A DNA stretch of 33,995 nt from DATEZO01 sp035255485 (GTDB lineage: Bacteria > Pseudomonadota > Gammaproteobacteria > Burkholderiales > Burkholderiaceae_D). The position numbers were made by a program, and so were the translations under genes. The stretch covers positions 1-33,995 of the forward strand of contig DATEZO010000093.1 of NCBI GenBank assembly GCA_035255485.1. Direction: 5' to 3'. Shown here piece after piece: positions 24,718 to 33,688 of the stretch (its first letter is position 1; every line of letters begins with the position of its first letter). The notes under the pieces are model-generated. The model made no database searches. It saw only the letters and a list, made by a program, of their open reading frames with translations, and was not told where the DNA came from.

Positions 24718-26166
24718 CTAGCGTTTCGGGATACCGCCCAGCAACGCGGCGACCTGGCCTTTTTGCGACTTGGTTGATGAAGCGGCATGCTCATCATCGC
24801 GCCGGTCATTCGACGGCGATGGTTCGTACGGTTTCAGGAACCACGGATCGATCTTTTCCTTGCGCGGCATCGAGGCATGGTAGCCACTGCGCCCATGTGG
24901 CGCCGGCGCTTCGCGCGCCGGACGGCGCTCGTATTCGCCGCGACGACGCTGTGTCGTGCTTTCGGCCACGAACGGCAGCTTCGCCACCACGCCCGGCAAC
25001 CCGATCGGCGTCAGTTTCTGCTTGATCATTTTTTCGATATCCACCAGCAGGCGCGCATCCTTGTCGGTGTACAGCGAAATCGCATCGCCCGAGGCGCCGG
25101 CGCGGCCGGTACGGCCGATGCGGTGCACATAATCTTCGGCGTTGTACGGCAGATCGAAATTGATGACGCACGGCAGTTCGGCGATGTCGAGGCCGCGCGC
25201 CGCGACATCGGTGGCGACCAGCACTTCGACTTCGCCGCGCTTGAAGGCCTCGAGCGCAGCCATGCGCTCGCCCTGCGTCTTGTCGCCATGGATCGCAGAG
25301 GCATTGATGCCGGCATTTTCCAGCTGCCTGGACAGGCGTGACGCACCGATCTTGGTGTTGGAAAATACCAGTACCTGTTTCAGTCCGCGCGTGCTGATGA
25401 TGTGGGCGACCGCTTCGCGCTTGGCATCATCATCGACCTTGTAGACAATCTGCGTGACATTGTCGGCGGTGGCATTGCTGCGCGCGACTTCGATCGTGAC
25501 CGGATCTGTCAGGAAAGTGCCGGCAAGCTTCTTGATCTCGGGCGAAAAAGTGGCCGAGAACATCAGGTTCTGACGCTGTTTCGGCAACAGGTTGATGATG
25601 CGTTGCAAGTCGGGCAAAAAACCCATGTCGAGCATGCGATCCGCTTCATCCATGACAAAAATTTCGGTCTGCGACAGGTTCAGCGTTTTTTGCTGCACAT
25701 GATCAAGCAGCCGGCCCGGCGTGGCGATCAGGATCTCGACGCCGGCGCGCAAGGCGGCGGTTTGCGGCCCGATATCGACGCCGCCGAACACCACGGTCGA
25801 GCGCAGCGCCGTATGGCGCGAATAGGCTTTCACATTGTCGGCCACCTGGTCGGCCAGCTCGCGCGTGGGCGTCAGGATCAGCGCACGTACCGGATGGCGC
25901 GCCGGCGAGGCGCTGGTGTTGGCATGCGCCAATAGCTGCTGGATGATCGGCAACGAAAAACCGGCGGTCTTGCCGGTGCCGGTCTGGGCGGCGCCCATCA
26001 CGTCGCGGCCCTGCAGTACGATCGGAATCGCCTGGGCCTGGATCGGCGTGGGATGGAGGTACCCCTGATCGGCAAGCGCGCGCAGGATATCGGCGGAAAG
26101 TCCGAAATCATCGAAACGGACGGCAGGCGCGATATCTGGCGCGGCGTTGGACTGTGTGTCAGGCAT
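24718..26166 (-). CDS. rhlE: DEAD-box ATP-dependent RNA helicase, RhlE type
   Basis: The 482-residue protein has all helicase motifs: FDDFGLSADILRAL with the Q motif, AQTGTGKT (60-67), PTRELA, DEAD at 173-176, SAT at 204-206, and HRIGRTGRAG in the second RecA domain. It unwinds short RNA duplexes using ATP, typically in ribosome assembly or mRNA decay. The C-terminal tail (about 390-482) is basic and disordered, with an Arg-rich RRRGEYERRPARE and the ending KSQKGQVAALLGGIPKR, which is common in RhlE proteins of beta-proteobacteria. The symbol is given by resemblance; several RhlE paralogues occur per genome. It is transcribed in the same direction as the tRNA and rpoD upstream, with its own start close to the tRNA. 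Confidence 0.9.
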   Translation of the reverse strand: MPDTQSNAAPDIAPAVRFDDFGLSADILRALADQGYLHPTPIQAQAIPIVLQGRDVMGAAQTGTGKTAGFSLPIIQQLLAHANTSASPARHPVRALILTPTRELADQVADNVKAYSRHTALRSTVVFGGVDIGPQTAALRAGVEILIATPGRLLDHVQQKTLNLSQTEIFVMDEADRMLDMGFLPDLQRIINLLPKQRQNLMFSATFSPEIKKLAGTFLTDPVTIEVARSNATADNVTQIVYKVDDDAKREAVAHIISTRGLKQVLVFSNTKIGASRLSRQLENAGINASAIHGDKTQGERMAALEAFKRGEVEVLVATDVAARGLDIAELPCVINFDLPYNAEDYVHRIGRTGRAGASGDAISLYTDKDARLLVDIEKMIKQKLTPIGLPGVVAKLPFVAESTTQRRRGEYERRPAREAPAPHGRSGYHASMPRKEKIDPWFLKPYEPSPSNDRRDDEHAASSTKSQKGQVAALLGGIPKR

Positions 26167-26172
26167 GATGTC

Positions 26173-26251
<79 letters not shown>

Positions 26252-26311
26252 AATTTTTCCTGCGGGTATCCCCGCTCAAGATTGCATTATTCCCTGCAGA
26301 GGGAAAGTGAG

Positions 26312-26355
26312 GCGGGGAAAATCGTGAGCAAAAAGCCTGCTCAAAATTTCCCCGC
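26312..26355 (-). terminator. Terminator hairpin after rpoD
   Basis: GCGGGGAAA and TTTCCCCGC form the outer stem, and TGAGCA/TGCTCA the inner stem, starting 13 bp after the rpoD stop codon. The 3' arm includes a T-run (TTTT) before the C-rich segment. It would separate rpoD from the tRNA downstream on the same strand. Confidence 0.55.
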
Positions 26356-26367
26356 AATAATAAACGA

Positions 26368-28914
26368 TTAACTGCCTTCGAGGAAGCTCTTCAGCTTGTC
26401 GGAGCGCGATGGATGGCGCAATTTGCGCAATGCCTTCGCCTCGATCTGACGAATCCGCTCACGCGTGACGTCAAACTGCTTGCCGACTTCTTCCAGCGTA
26501 TGGTCGGTCGACATTTCGATGCCGAACCGCATGCGCAGTACCTTTGCCTCGCGTGGCGTCAGGGAATCGAGCACATCCTTGACTACGCCGCGCATCGATG
26601 CATGCAAGGCAGCATCGGCCGGCGCCAGCGTGTTGTTGTCTTCGATGAAGTCGCCCAGATGCGAATCGTCGTCGTCGCCGATCGGCGTTTCCATCGAGAT
26701 CGGCTCTTTCGCGATTTTCATGATCTTGCGGATCTTGTCTTCCGGCATTTCCATCTTGACCGCAAGCGTGGCCGGATCCGGTTCCGCGCCGGTTTCCTGC
26801 AGGATCTGGCGCGAGATGCGGTTCATCTTGTTGATGGTCTCGATCATGTGCACCGGAATACGGATGGTGCGGGCCTGATCCGCGATCGAACGCGTGATTG
26901 CCTGCCGGATCCACCAGGTCGCATAGGTCGAAAACTTGTAGCCGCGCCGGTATTCGAATTTATCCACCGCCTTCATCAGGCCGATGTTGCCTTCCTGGAT
27001 CAGGTCGAGGAATTGCAGGCCGCGATTGGTGTACTTCTTGGCAATCGAAATCACCAGGCGCAGATTGGCCTCGGTCATTTCGCGCTTGGCTTTGCGGGCC
27101 CGCATTTCGCCGGCCGACATCTGCTTGTTGATATTGCGCAAGTCCGGCAACGGCAGCACGACGCGCGCCTGCAAATCGATCAGCTTTTGCTGTAATTCCT
27201 TCACGGCCGGCACATTGCGGCCGAGAACCGTACTGTAGGAGTGCCCGCCCTCGACTTCGGCATCGATCCAGTCGAGATTGGTTTCATTGCCCGGGAAAAT
27301 CTTGATGAAATGGCTGCGCGGCATGCCGCACTTGTTGACCACGACATCGAGAATCTGCTTTTCGATGTGGCGCACTTCATCGACCTGGCCGCGCAGGGTG
27401 TCGCACAGCTTTTCAACAAACTTGGCAGTGAAGCGGATCCCCAGCAACTCGTGCGAAATGGCTTCCTGCGCCTTGGTGTACGGTTTCGAGTTATAACCTT
27501 CCTTCTCGAACGCCTTGCGCATCCGGTCGAAGTTGCTGGCGATCGTCTCGAACTTGGCCAGAGCGTCGCGCTTGAGCCGTTCCAGCTGCTCGGGAGTGAA
27601 GCCGGCTGCGCCGGAAGCGCTGCTGCCCTCTTCGTCCTCTTCCTCCTCCTCGTCTTCCTCGTCTTCTTCTTCGTCGTCATCCGGGCCGGCAACGGGCGCC
27701 GCAGACAGCGCCTGCTCGTTGGTATCGGGCGCGTTCAGGTCTACCAGGCCATCGACGATTTCATCGATCTTGGCATCTTCCTTTTCAATCCGCTCGGCGG
27801 CTGCGAGAATTTCGGCGATCGTGGTCGGACACGCCGAGATAGCCTGGATCATGTCCTTCAGACCACCTTCGATACGCTTGGCGATTTCGATTTCGCCTTC
27901 GCGCGTGAGCAGTTCGACCGAACCCATTTCACGCATGTACATGCGGACCGGATCGGTGGTGCGGCCGAAATCGGAATCGACCGTGGACAGCGCAGCCTCG
28001 GCTGCGGCTTCTGCATCGTCATCGGCGGCGACCGTGGCAACGTTATCCGACAACAACAATGTTTCCGCATCCGGAGCCTGCTCGTACACCGCAATGCCCA
28101 TGTCGTTGAAGGTGCCGATGATGCCTTCGATCGCTTCCGGATCGACGATGTTTTCCGGCAAGTGGTCATTGATTTCCGAATAGGTCAGGAAACCGCGGTC
28201 CTTGCCGAGCTTGATCAGCGTCTTCAGTTTTTGCCGGCGCGCTTCGAGTTCTTCTTCGCTGGCTTCGGCATCCGACGAAAAAGCTTCTTTCAGCAATGCC
28301 TTTTCCTTGGCCTTGCGATCCTTTGCCTTGGCCTTGTCGGCGGCTTTCAGTTCGGCGCGCTCGACCGCATTCAATGCGGCGACTTCATCATTTTCCGGCT
28401 GGAATTCCTTGGGCTTGCGACCGCGCCGCCCGGGCACTTTCACGCCCGGCAACACATAGCCCGACGTATCGATCGCCGCCAGCGCAGCAGCATCGGTAGT
28501 CTGGCTGACAACGGAACTGCCGCCGCCGGCGACAGCGGGCTTGAGGTCGCTTTTTGCCACGGGTTTTACCGCCTTGTCTGCGGGTCTTGATTCGGATTTC
28601 TTGTTTGTCACGAGGGCTTTCGATTGCACAGCAACTGTTTTGGCAGTGGCTTTGGGTAAAGGTTTTGCATTGGATGACGCTACAGCGGTTTTAGTGCCCG
28701 CTTTCGACGCTGCTCTTGCAGTTCCTTTCGGCGCCTTGCTGGAGGTTTTCTCAACCTCTACGCTGGTCCTTGCGGCTTTCGTCTTGCTTGCGGGTGGTGC
28801 TGCCGGCGTTTTTTTGACGGCTGACGCAACCGGTTTCGGTGCTGCCGGCTTTGCAGTCTTGGCCAATACGGAAGAGCTCGGGGTTTTTGCGGGTTTCTTC
28901 ATCACGCTCGCCAT
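26368..28914 (-). CDS. rpoD: RNA polymerase primary sigma factor, sigma-70
   Basis: From ATG 28914 the protein has 848 residues, against 613 in E. coli. The extra length is an N-terminal extension (about residues 1-190) rich in Lys, Ala, Pro, Ser and Thr, seen in Burkholderiales. ATG at 28902 or a TTG at 28929 are other possible starts. Region 1.1 follows, then the non-conserved region with an acidic stretch (EEEDEEDEEEEEDEE). Region 2 contains YKFSTYATWWIRQAITR for the -10 box, region 3 carries RIPVHMIETINKMNR, and region 4 ends LEEVGKQFDVTRERIRQIEAK for the -35 box. It directs RNA polymerase to housekeeping promoters. It follows dnaG by 240 bp in the conserved rpsU-dnaG-rpoD order; a -10-like box lies in that gap. 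Confidence 0.97.
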   Translation of the reverse strand: MASVMKKPAKTPSSSVLAKTAKPAAPKPVASAVKKTPAAPPASKTKAARTSVEVEKTSSKAPKGTARAASKAGTKTAVASSNAKPLPKATAKTVAVQSKALVTNKKSESRPADKAVKPVAKSDLKPAVAGGGSSVVSQTTDAAALAAIDTSGYVLPGVKVPGRRGRKPKEFQPENDEVAALNAVERAELKAADKAKAKDRKAKEKALLKEAFSSDAEASEEELEARRQKLKTLIKLGKDRGFLTYSEINDHLPENIVDPEAIEGIIGTFNDMGIAVYEQAPDAETLLLSDNVATVAADDDAEAAAEAALSTVDSDFGRTTDPVRMYMREMGSVELLTREGEIEIAKRIEGGLKDMIQAISACPTTIAEILAAAERIEKEDAKIDEIVDGLVDLNAPDTNEQALSAAPVAGPDDDEEEDEEDEEEEEDEEGSSASGAAGFTPEQLERLKRDALAKFETIASNFDRMRKAFEKEGYNSKPYTKAQEAISHELLGIRFTAKFVEKLCDTLRGQVDEVRHIEKQILDVVVNKCGMPRSHFIKIFPGNETNLDWIDAEVEGGHSYSTVLGRNVPAVKELQQKLIDLQARVVLPLPDLRNINKQMSAGEMRARKAKREMTEANLRLVISIAKKYTNRGLQFLDLIQEGNIGLMKAVDKFEYRRGYKFSTYATWWIRQAITRSIADQARTIRIPVHMIETINKMNRISRQILQETGAEPDPATLAVKMEMPEDKIRKIMKIAKEPISMETPIGDDDDSHLGDFIEDNNTLAPADAALHASMRGVVKDVLDSLTPREAKVLRMRFGIEMSTDHTLEEVGKQFDVTRERIRQIEAKALRKLRHPSRSDKLKSFLEGS

Positions 28915-29105
28915 GGAATCACTTACCAACTAAGGTTGCCTTGCCGCACAGCCGAACTGTACGCAAAGTTGATGTATGCGCCCGTTAACGGTCAGAAAAC
29001 CCGCCCGCGCACTGTTCTTTGATCCTTCTTTGATTCTTTCTGCCTGCCTGGCAGAATCCGATATATTCAACGAAATACCGTAAGACATTGAATCAAAAGC
29101 CTTTA

Positions 29106-29111
29106 ATTATA
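29106..29111 (-). promoter_or_regulatory. Possible rpoD promoter -10 box
   Basis: The minus strand reads TATAAT in GCTATAATTAAAGG, about 190 bp before the rpoD start. No good -35 box lies 16-18 bp upstream (TAGAGG is the best at 17 bp), so the match may be chance. An internal rpoD promoter between dnaG and rpoD is common in this operon. Confidence 0.35.
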
Positions 29112-29154
29112 GCACAGAGAGACAATTTCCTCTAGCCCAACATTTCTACGCCAC

Positions 29155-30963
29155 TTAATGCAACCCTTTTTCCTCGGTGGCCTGACGCCGCAATTGTTCT
29201 TGCTGCAACATCAATTCCCGGTAGCGCATCCTGCTTTCTTCGCTTGCCAGGCCCGCCGCCGCCAACTGCTCCAGTTCCGCTTTCAATAATTTCATTCTAG
29301 TCTGCCGCACCGCGCCGGCAAGTTCGATGCGCGCCGTATCCTTATCCGACTCCTGCGCTGCGGCAATTTCAGCAATCAACGGATCGAAGTCCGGCCCGGT
29401 AGCGCGCAGCAACTCGGCCAATGCCGCAAAATTGGCCTGTTCGCCGAGCGCCTGGCCAGTCGCGATCAGTTGTCGCAGCATATCTGCATAATTTGGCGCC
29501 GCATCCGCAATCGCGGCAATCGCCGCCTGGTCCATGTCCAATGCCAGCGCCGGATGCGCCACCAGAATCCGCATCACCTGGCGTTCCAGGCCTACCGGCG
29601 CGGCGCGCTTGACGCGGGGCGGTGCGGGGCGAACATGCGCCACCGGTTGCGTCAACTCGCTTAACGCCTCGATCTCGGCCGGCGTGGTCTGCGTCGCCTG
29701 GGCCACGCCCCTGACAATCTGCAGCCGCAACGCCGACGGCGGCATGGCCTGCAACAAGGGTTTGGCATCGAATTGCATGCGCGCCCGCCCCTCCGGTGTG
29801 CCGAGGTCGTTCGTGCCGCTCGCTTCGTTGAGCAGGAATTGCGATAGCGGCAGCGCATCGTGCACCTGCTGTTCGAATCCCGCGGTGCCCCGTTCGCGAA
29901 TGTAACTATCCGGGTCGTGCTCCGACGGCAGGAACAGGAACCGGATGATCCGGTTGTCGGTCGCATGCGGCAGGCTGGCTTCAAGTGCGCGCCGCGCCGC
30001 GCGGCGTCCCGCCGCATCGCCATCGAAACTGAAAATCACCTGGTCGGTCTGCCGCAGCAACTTTTGCACATGCACCGGCGTGCAGGCAGTACCGAGCGTA
30101 GCCACCGCATGCGGAAAACCCAGCTGCGCCAGCGCCACCACATCCATGTAACCCTCTGTTACGAGCGCGTAACCCGCCTCGCGAATTGCCTGCCGCGCCT
30201 CGAACAATCCATACAGCTCGCTTCCCTTTTGAAATAAGGGCGTCTCAGGTGAATTCAAGTATTTGGGCTCGCCTTTGTCGAGTACGCGCCCGCCGAAACC
30301 GATCACCTGGCCTTTGACATTACGTATCGGAAACATGATGCGATCGCGAAAGCGGTCATAGCGTTTGCCGCCGCTCCTCTTGCCTGCGCCTTCCTCATCG
30401 CTCTTGTCGATGACCAGGCCGGCTTCGGCCAGCGCCGGATCGTCGTAATCCGGAAAAGCCGCGCGCAGGCTGTCCCAGCCTTCAGGTGCATAACCCAGGC
30501 CGAATCTGGCCGCGATCTCGCCGGAGAGGCCGCGCCCTTTCAGGTAGGCGACCGCGTGCGGTGCGCTGCGCAACTGCTGCCGGTAAAAGTCACTGGCGCG
30601 CGTCATCGCTTCCGACAAGGCCAGGCTTTTTGCCTGCTGTTCGGCGCGCTGGGCGGGCGGCAGCTTGTCGTCATCGTCGGGCACCACCATGCCGACGTTT
30701 TGCGCGAGGTCCTTGACCGCTTCGACAAAGCCGGCACCGGAATATTCGATCAGAAACCCGATCGCGGTGCCGTGCGCGCCGCAACCGAAGCAGTGGTAAA
30801 ACTGTTTGGTCGGACTGACGGTAAAGCTGGGAGATTTTTCGTTATGAAACGGGCACAGGCCCATGAAATTCGCGCCGCCCTTCTTCAGCGGCACATAGCG
30901 GCCTACCACATCGACAATGTCGACCCGGTTGAGAAGATCCTGAATGAAGGATTGCGGAATCAT
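29155..30963 (-). CDS. dnaG: DNA primase
   Basis: The 602-residue enzyme makes the RNA primers for DNA replication. The N-terminal CHC2 zinc domain is complete: C37 and H40 in GLCPFHNEKSPSF, C58 and C61 in YHCFGCGAHG. The catalytic TOPRIM part has VTEGYMDVVAL with the Glu and FSFDGDAAGRRAARRA with the Asp-x-Asp pair. The C-terminal helicase-binding region (about 440-602) is Ala-rich and helical. It begins MIPQSFIQDLLNRVDIVDVV, typical for the family, so the ATG at 30963 is secure. Between yqeY and rpoD it keeps the usual macromolecular-synthesis order. Confidence 0.97.
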   Translation of the reverse strand: MIPQSFIQDLLNRVDIVDVVGRYVPLKKGGANFMGLCPFHNEKSPSFTVSPTKQFYHCFGCGAHGTAIGFLIEYSGAGFVEAVKDLAQNVGMVVPDDDDKLPPAQRAEQQAKSLALSEAMTRASDFYRQQLRSAPHAVAYLKGRGLSGEIAARFGLGYAPEGWDSLRAAFPDYDDPALAEAGLVIDKSDEEGAGKRSGGKRYDRFRDRIMFPIRNVKGQVIGFGGRVLDKGEPKYLNSPETPLFQKGSELYGLFEARQAIREAGYALVTEGYMDVVALAQLGFPHAVATLGTACTPVHVQKLLRQTDQVIFSFDGDAAGRRAARRALEASLPHATDNRIIRFLFLPSEHDPDSYIRERGTAGFEQQVHDALPLSQFLLNEASGTNDLGTPEGRARMQFDAKPLLQAMPPSALRLQIVRGVAQATQTTPAEIEALSELTQPVAHVRPAPPRVKRAAPVGLERQVMRILVAHPALALDMDQAAIAAIADAAPNYADMLRQLIATGQALGEQANFAALAELLRATGPDFDPLIAEIAAAQESDKDTARIELAGAVRQTRMKLLKAELEQLAAAGLASEESRMRYRELMLQQEQLRRQATEEKGLH

Positions 30964-31150
30964 GACGGCTTGTACCCGAAAACCATTTCACAGAAGGCAC
31001 AGGGATACGGTGGAAGGCAAGAAATCGGCATCATTGCCTCGATTTTTCCTGCGCCCCGGCATCCCTGTATTGCGCGGTTTTGATACCTGGAGGCACCTGC
31101 TGCCCATGCCGGAAAGCGCTGCGCTCTTCCGCCTCGCGCTTTCACGTCAT

Positions 31151-31600
31151 TCAACCCTTGGCCAGCGCCGCCTTCACCAGTCCCGATACCGCCGTCATAT
31201 CGGCGCGGCCGGCCAGTTTCGGCTTCAGGACAGCCATCACCTTGCCCATGTCTTGCGGACCGGCGGCGCCTGTCGCCGCCACGGCAGCCTGCACTTCGGC
31301 CTGCACTTCGGCATCCGACAACGCAGCCGGCATATAAGCGGACAACACCGTCACTTCGGCTTTTTCGATATCGGCCAGATCCTGACGGCCGCCCGCTTCA
31401 AATTGGGTAATGGAATCCTTGCGCTGCTTGATCATCTTTTCAATGATGGCCAGGATCGTCACGTCGGTCAATTCGATCCGCTCGTCGACTTCCTTTTGCT
31501 TCATTGCCGCGGTCAGCAAGCGGATCGTGCCAAGCCTGGCGCTATCCTTGGCGCGCATGGCGGCTTTCATGTCTTCCGTGATTTGCTCTTTCAGGCCCAT
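31151..31600 (-). CDS. GatB/YqeY domain protein
   Basis: The 149-residue cytosolic protein of the YqeY family resembles the tail domain of the GatB amidotransferase subunit. The start at 31600 (MGLKEQITEDMKAAMRAKD) is set by a GGAGG site five bases before it; the frame runs a little further upstream but without a site. ARLGTIRLLTAAMKQKEVDERIEL and MGKVMAVLKPKLAGRADMTAVSGLVKAAL are the conserved ends of the family. A role in tRNA-dependent amidation or tRNA binding is suspected, not known. It lies between rpsU and dnaG, where it is regularly found in beta-proteobacteria, and is probably co-transcribed with rpsU unless the hairpin at 31653 stops most transcripts. Confidence 0.9.
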   Translation of the reverse strand: MGLKEQITEDMKAAMRAKDSARLGTIRLLTAAMKQKEVDERIELTDVTILAIIEKMIKQRKDSITQFEAGGRQDLADIEKAEVTVLSAYMPAALSDAEVQAEVQAAVAATGAAGPQDMGKVMAVLKPKLAGRADMTAVSGLVKAALAKG

Positions 31601-31652
31601 TTTTTCCTCCGAAATATTGCCAAAATTCAACACATCCAGCCTTTAAACACGA

Positions 31653-31685
31653 AAACCCGCTGCGGAACGACACCGGAGCGGGTTT
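31653..31685 (-). terminator. Hairpin between rpsU and yqeY
   Basis: On the minus strand AAACCCGCT and AGCGGGTTT form a 9-bp perfect stem with a 15-base loop, followed by TTCGTGTTT. It starts about 30 bp after the rpsU stop and is likely a terminator or attenuator, as seen between rpsU and dnaG in other bacteria. Confidence 0.6.
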
Positions 31686-31716
31686 GCGACATCACCGCAC
31701 AGCGTGCGGCGGGAAA

Positions 31717-31929
31717 TCAGTACATCTTTTTCGGCAATTGCTGGCTGCGGATACGCTTGTAGTGGCGCTTCACGGCAGCGGCGAGCTTGCGCTTGCGCTC
31801 GGCGGTCGGCTTCTCGTAAAACTCGCGCGCACGCAACTCGGTCAGCAAACCGGTTTTTTCAATGGTGCGTTTGAAGCGCCGCATGGCAACTTCGAAAGGC
31901 TCGTTTTCTTTAAGGCGAATTGTGGTCAT
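31717..31929 (-). CDS. rpsU: 30S ribosomal protein S21
   Basis: This 70-residue basic protein of the small ribosomal subunit is needed for mRNA binding at initiation. It begins MTTIRLKENEPFEVAMRRFKR and ends in the Lys/Arg-rich KRHYKRIRSQQLPKKMY. The whole length matches the family. It is the first gene of the rpsU-yqeY-dnaG-rpoD block. No strong Shine-Dalgarno sequence precedes the ATG: the leader is TTTGAGTTTTTTAC. This fits the finding in Bacteroidetes that S21 genes may be read differently, but here it could simply reflect weak initiation. Confidence 0.96.
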   Translation of the reverse strand: MTTIRLKENEPFEVAMRRFKRTIEKTGLLTELRAREFYEKPTAERKRKLAAAVKRHYKRIRSQQLPKKMY

Positions 31930-31970
31930 GTAAAAAACTCAAACCGATGGGTTTAAAAGGAAAGAGCGCG

Positions 31971-31976
31971 AGTATA
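31971..31976 (-). promoter_or_regulatory. Likely rpsU promoter -10 box
   Basis: The minus strand reads TATACT in CTGATATACTCGCGC, 41 bp before the rpsU start; the GC-rich discriminator after it is typical of stringently controlled ribosomal promoters. The -35 region is weak (TTCCTA at 18 bp). Confidence 0.45.
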
Positions 31977-32085
31977 TCAGATCTGAAATGCAATAGGAAG
32001 CGTTGATGCACGTAGCGAACGACAAGAGCCGGCAAAGGCGATGTCAACCGCGGGCAGCATTTCAAGGCGATTTCTTGCAATTACT

Positions 32086-32156
32086 TTACTCTGCCCTGTA
32101 TTTTCAAAGGCCAGCACATTCATTGCGAATATTGATATATTTTCATGCATACTCCC
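32086..32156 (-). repeat. AT-rich dispersed element, copy 3
   Basis: On the minus strand GGGAGTAT (32156-32149) and AGAGTAA (32092-32086) bracket a 56-bp core. It matches copy 1 at 38 and copy 2 at 34 of 56 positions, without gaps. The centre reads CGCAATGAAT and the right part TTTGAAAATACAGGG. It points toward rpsU, about 110 bp before the -10 box. This is the only copy not between convergent genes. Confidence 0.7.
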
Positions 32157-32344
32157 CTATGTTGCAGCAAAATTTCAAGGCTGCCCCTGTTCTGGAACGT
32201 TTGTCGTTTCGGTGGATATTAGCCAGCGTCCCCTTCGCGCATCGTATGCCGATTGCGGGATTGGCGGCATGTGACCCAAAACGACTGCGGATTCCTGCTG
32301 AAAGCCGCAGGAATAACGGAAAGGCAAGCAAGCAATCCAGGCAG

Positions 32345-33550
32345 TCAGACACCCTGCACCGCCAACCCGGCCGCGACGCCCGAAGCCCAGGCCCATTGAA
32401 AGTTGTAGCCGCCCAGCCAGCCCGTCACATCGACTGCCTCGCCGATGAAATGCAGCCCCGGCACTTGCGTCGCCATCATGGTCTGTTGCGACAGGCCGCG
32501 CGTATCGACGCCGCCCAGCGTCACTTCGGCCTTGCGATAGCCTTCCGTGCCGTTCGGGACAATGCGCCAACGATTCAGCGATTCGCCCAGGCGGCGCAAT
32601 TGCTTGTCCGGCATGTCGGCAATGCGCGCATCATGCCGGAAATCATTGGCCTCCAGCCAGCCTTCCGCCAGTCGCGCCGGGAGAAGCGATGCCAGGTGAT
32701 TGCCGAGATTTTTCCTGATTGCGCCTTTGTCGCGGATCAACAGATCCGCCACATCGACATCCGGTGCAAGGTTCAAGGTCAACGGATGGCCGGGCTGCCA
32801 ATAATTCGATATCTGCAGAATCGCCGGGCCGGACAGGCCGCGATGCGTAAATAGCAGATCCTCGCGGAAACGGCCGCGTGCTTTCTTGTCGCCGGTTTCA
32901 ATCTCGACGTCGAGCGCAATGCCCGCCAGCGGCACGAACGGCCGCCACGCGGCATCATCAAACGTTAGCGGCACCAGGCCGGGGCGCGGCGCAACCAGCT
33001 TCAGGCCGAATTGCCGGGCGATGCGAAAGCCGAAATCGGTCGCGCCGATCTTCGGGATCGATAGGCCGCCGGTGGCAATCACAACACTGCCGGCACGGAT
33101 TTCTCCCGCATCGGTATCAAGCCGGAACAGTTCGCCCGCCTTGCCGATCGCCGCCACCCCGCACGGCATGCGCCAGGCGACATGGCCCGCGTCGCATTCG
33201 GCTTTCAGCAGGTCGATGATATCTTCGGCGGAACGGTCGCAAAACAGCTGGCCCTTGTGCTTTTCATGATAAGCAATGCGGTAGCGCTGCATCAGCGCCA
33301 GGAAATCCTGCGGCGTGTAGCGCGACAAGGCGCTTTTGCAGAAATGCGGATTATCCGACAGGTAGTTCTGCGGGGAAGCATGCAGGTTGGTGAAATTGCA
33401 ACGCCCGCCGCCGGAAATGCGGATTTTTTCCGCCAGTTGGCCCGCATGGTCGATCAGCACCACGCGCCGGCCGCGCTGGCCGGCAACCGCGGCGCACATC
33501 ATGCCGGCCGCACCGGCGCCGATTACGGCAACATCAAACTGGTTTGTCAT
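32345..33550 (-). CDS. BaiN/HI0933-type FAD-dependent oxidoreductase
   Basis: The 401-residue flavoprotein starts at ATG 33550 (MTNQFDVAVIGAGAAGMMCA); a GTG nine bases upstream is another option. The N-terminal FAD-binding Rossmann motif GAGAAG is complete. KIRISGGGRCNFTNLH is the signature of the HI0933/YhiN family. TLGGVDTRGLS and GLHFIGEAVDVTGWLGGYNFQWAWASG close the second FAD contact near the C-terminus. Members are NAD(P)H-dependent flavoproteins; BaiN acts on bile acids in gut clostridia, but the role in proteobacteria is unknown. The gene stands between the rpsU region and ybiB, on the same strand as both, without signs of an operon. Confidence 0.92.
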   Translation of the reverse strand: MTNQFDVAVIGAGAAGMMCAAVAGQRGRRVVLIDHAGQLAEKIRISGGGRCNFTNLHASPQNYLSDNPHFCKSALSRYTPQDFLALMQRYRIAYHEKHKGQLFCDRSAEDIIDLLKAECDAGHVAWRMPCGVAAIGKAGELFRLDTDAGEIRAGSVVIATGGLSIPKIGATDFGFRIARQFGLKLVAPRPGLVPLTFDDAAWRPFVPLAGIALDVEIETGDKKARGRFREDLLFTHRGLSGPAILQISNYWQPGHPLTLNLAPDVDVADLLIRDKGAIRKNLGNHLASLLPARLAEGWLEANDFRHDARIADMPDKQLRRLGESLNRWRIVPNGTEGYRKAEVTLGGVDTRGLSQQTMMATQVPGLHFIGEAVDVTGWLGGYNFQWAWASGVAAGLAVQGV

Positions 33551-33688
33551 GGCTTGCACTGTGAAGAACGAGCCGTGATTGTAAGCGGTTACCTGGATGC
33601 CCAGGCGCTGCCGGCCGCAGGCGAGAGATGACGATCAGGCGTTTTTCAGCCGCCGGACAGCGGGAAACGTGCGCCGAGCGTAAAAATC

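Larger units (their letters stand above)
31930..32344. other. Intergenic region upstream of rpsU
   Basis: This 415-bp gap holds the rpsU promoter and AT-rich element copy 3. A 58-codon frame on the minus strand runs from the ATG within copy 3 to near the rpsU promoter (begins MHENISIFAMNVLAFENTG). It is not conserved in other copies and is probably not a gene. Nothing is recognised between the element and 32344. Confidence 0.45.

Noticed and set aside
24430..24777. 115-codon frame covering AT-rich element copy 2
   Set aside because: The frame is not kept in the other copies, overlaps the end of rhlE, and turns Arg-rich after the element; not a credible gene.
27640..27680. Simple repeat of CTC/TCC triplets within rpoD
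   Set aside because: It encodes the acidic Glu/Asp run of the sigma factor non-conserved region and is explained by coding.
27241..28590. 449-codon plus-strand frame opposite rpoD
   Set aside because: Antisense shadow of rpoD, without start signal or domain.
30990..31080. Possible long hairpin ACAGGGAT...ATCCCTGT upstream of dnaG
   Set aside because: The arms are short and more than 40 bases apart with mismatches; probably chance.
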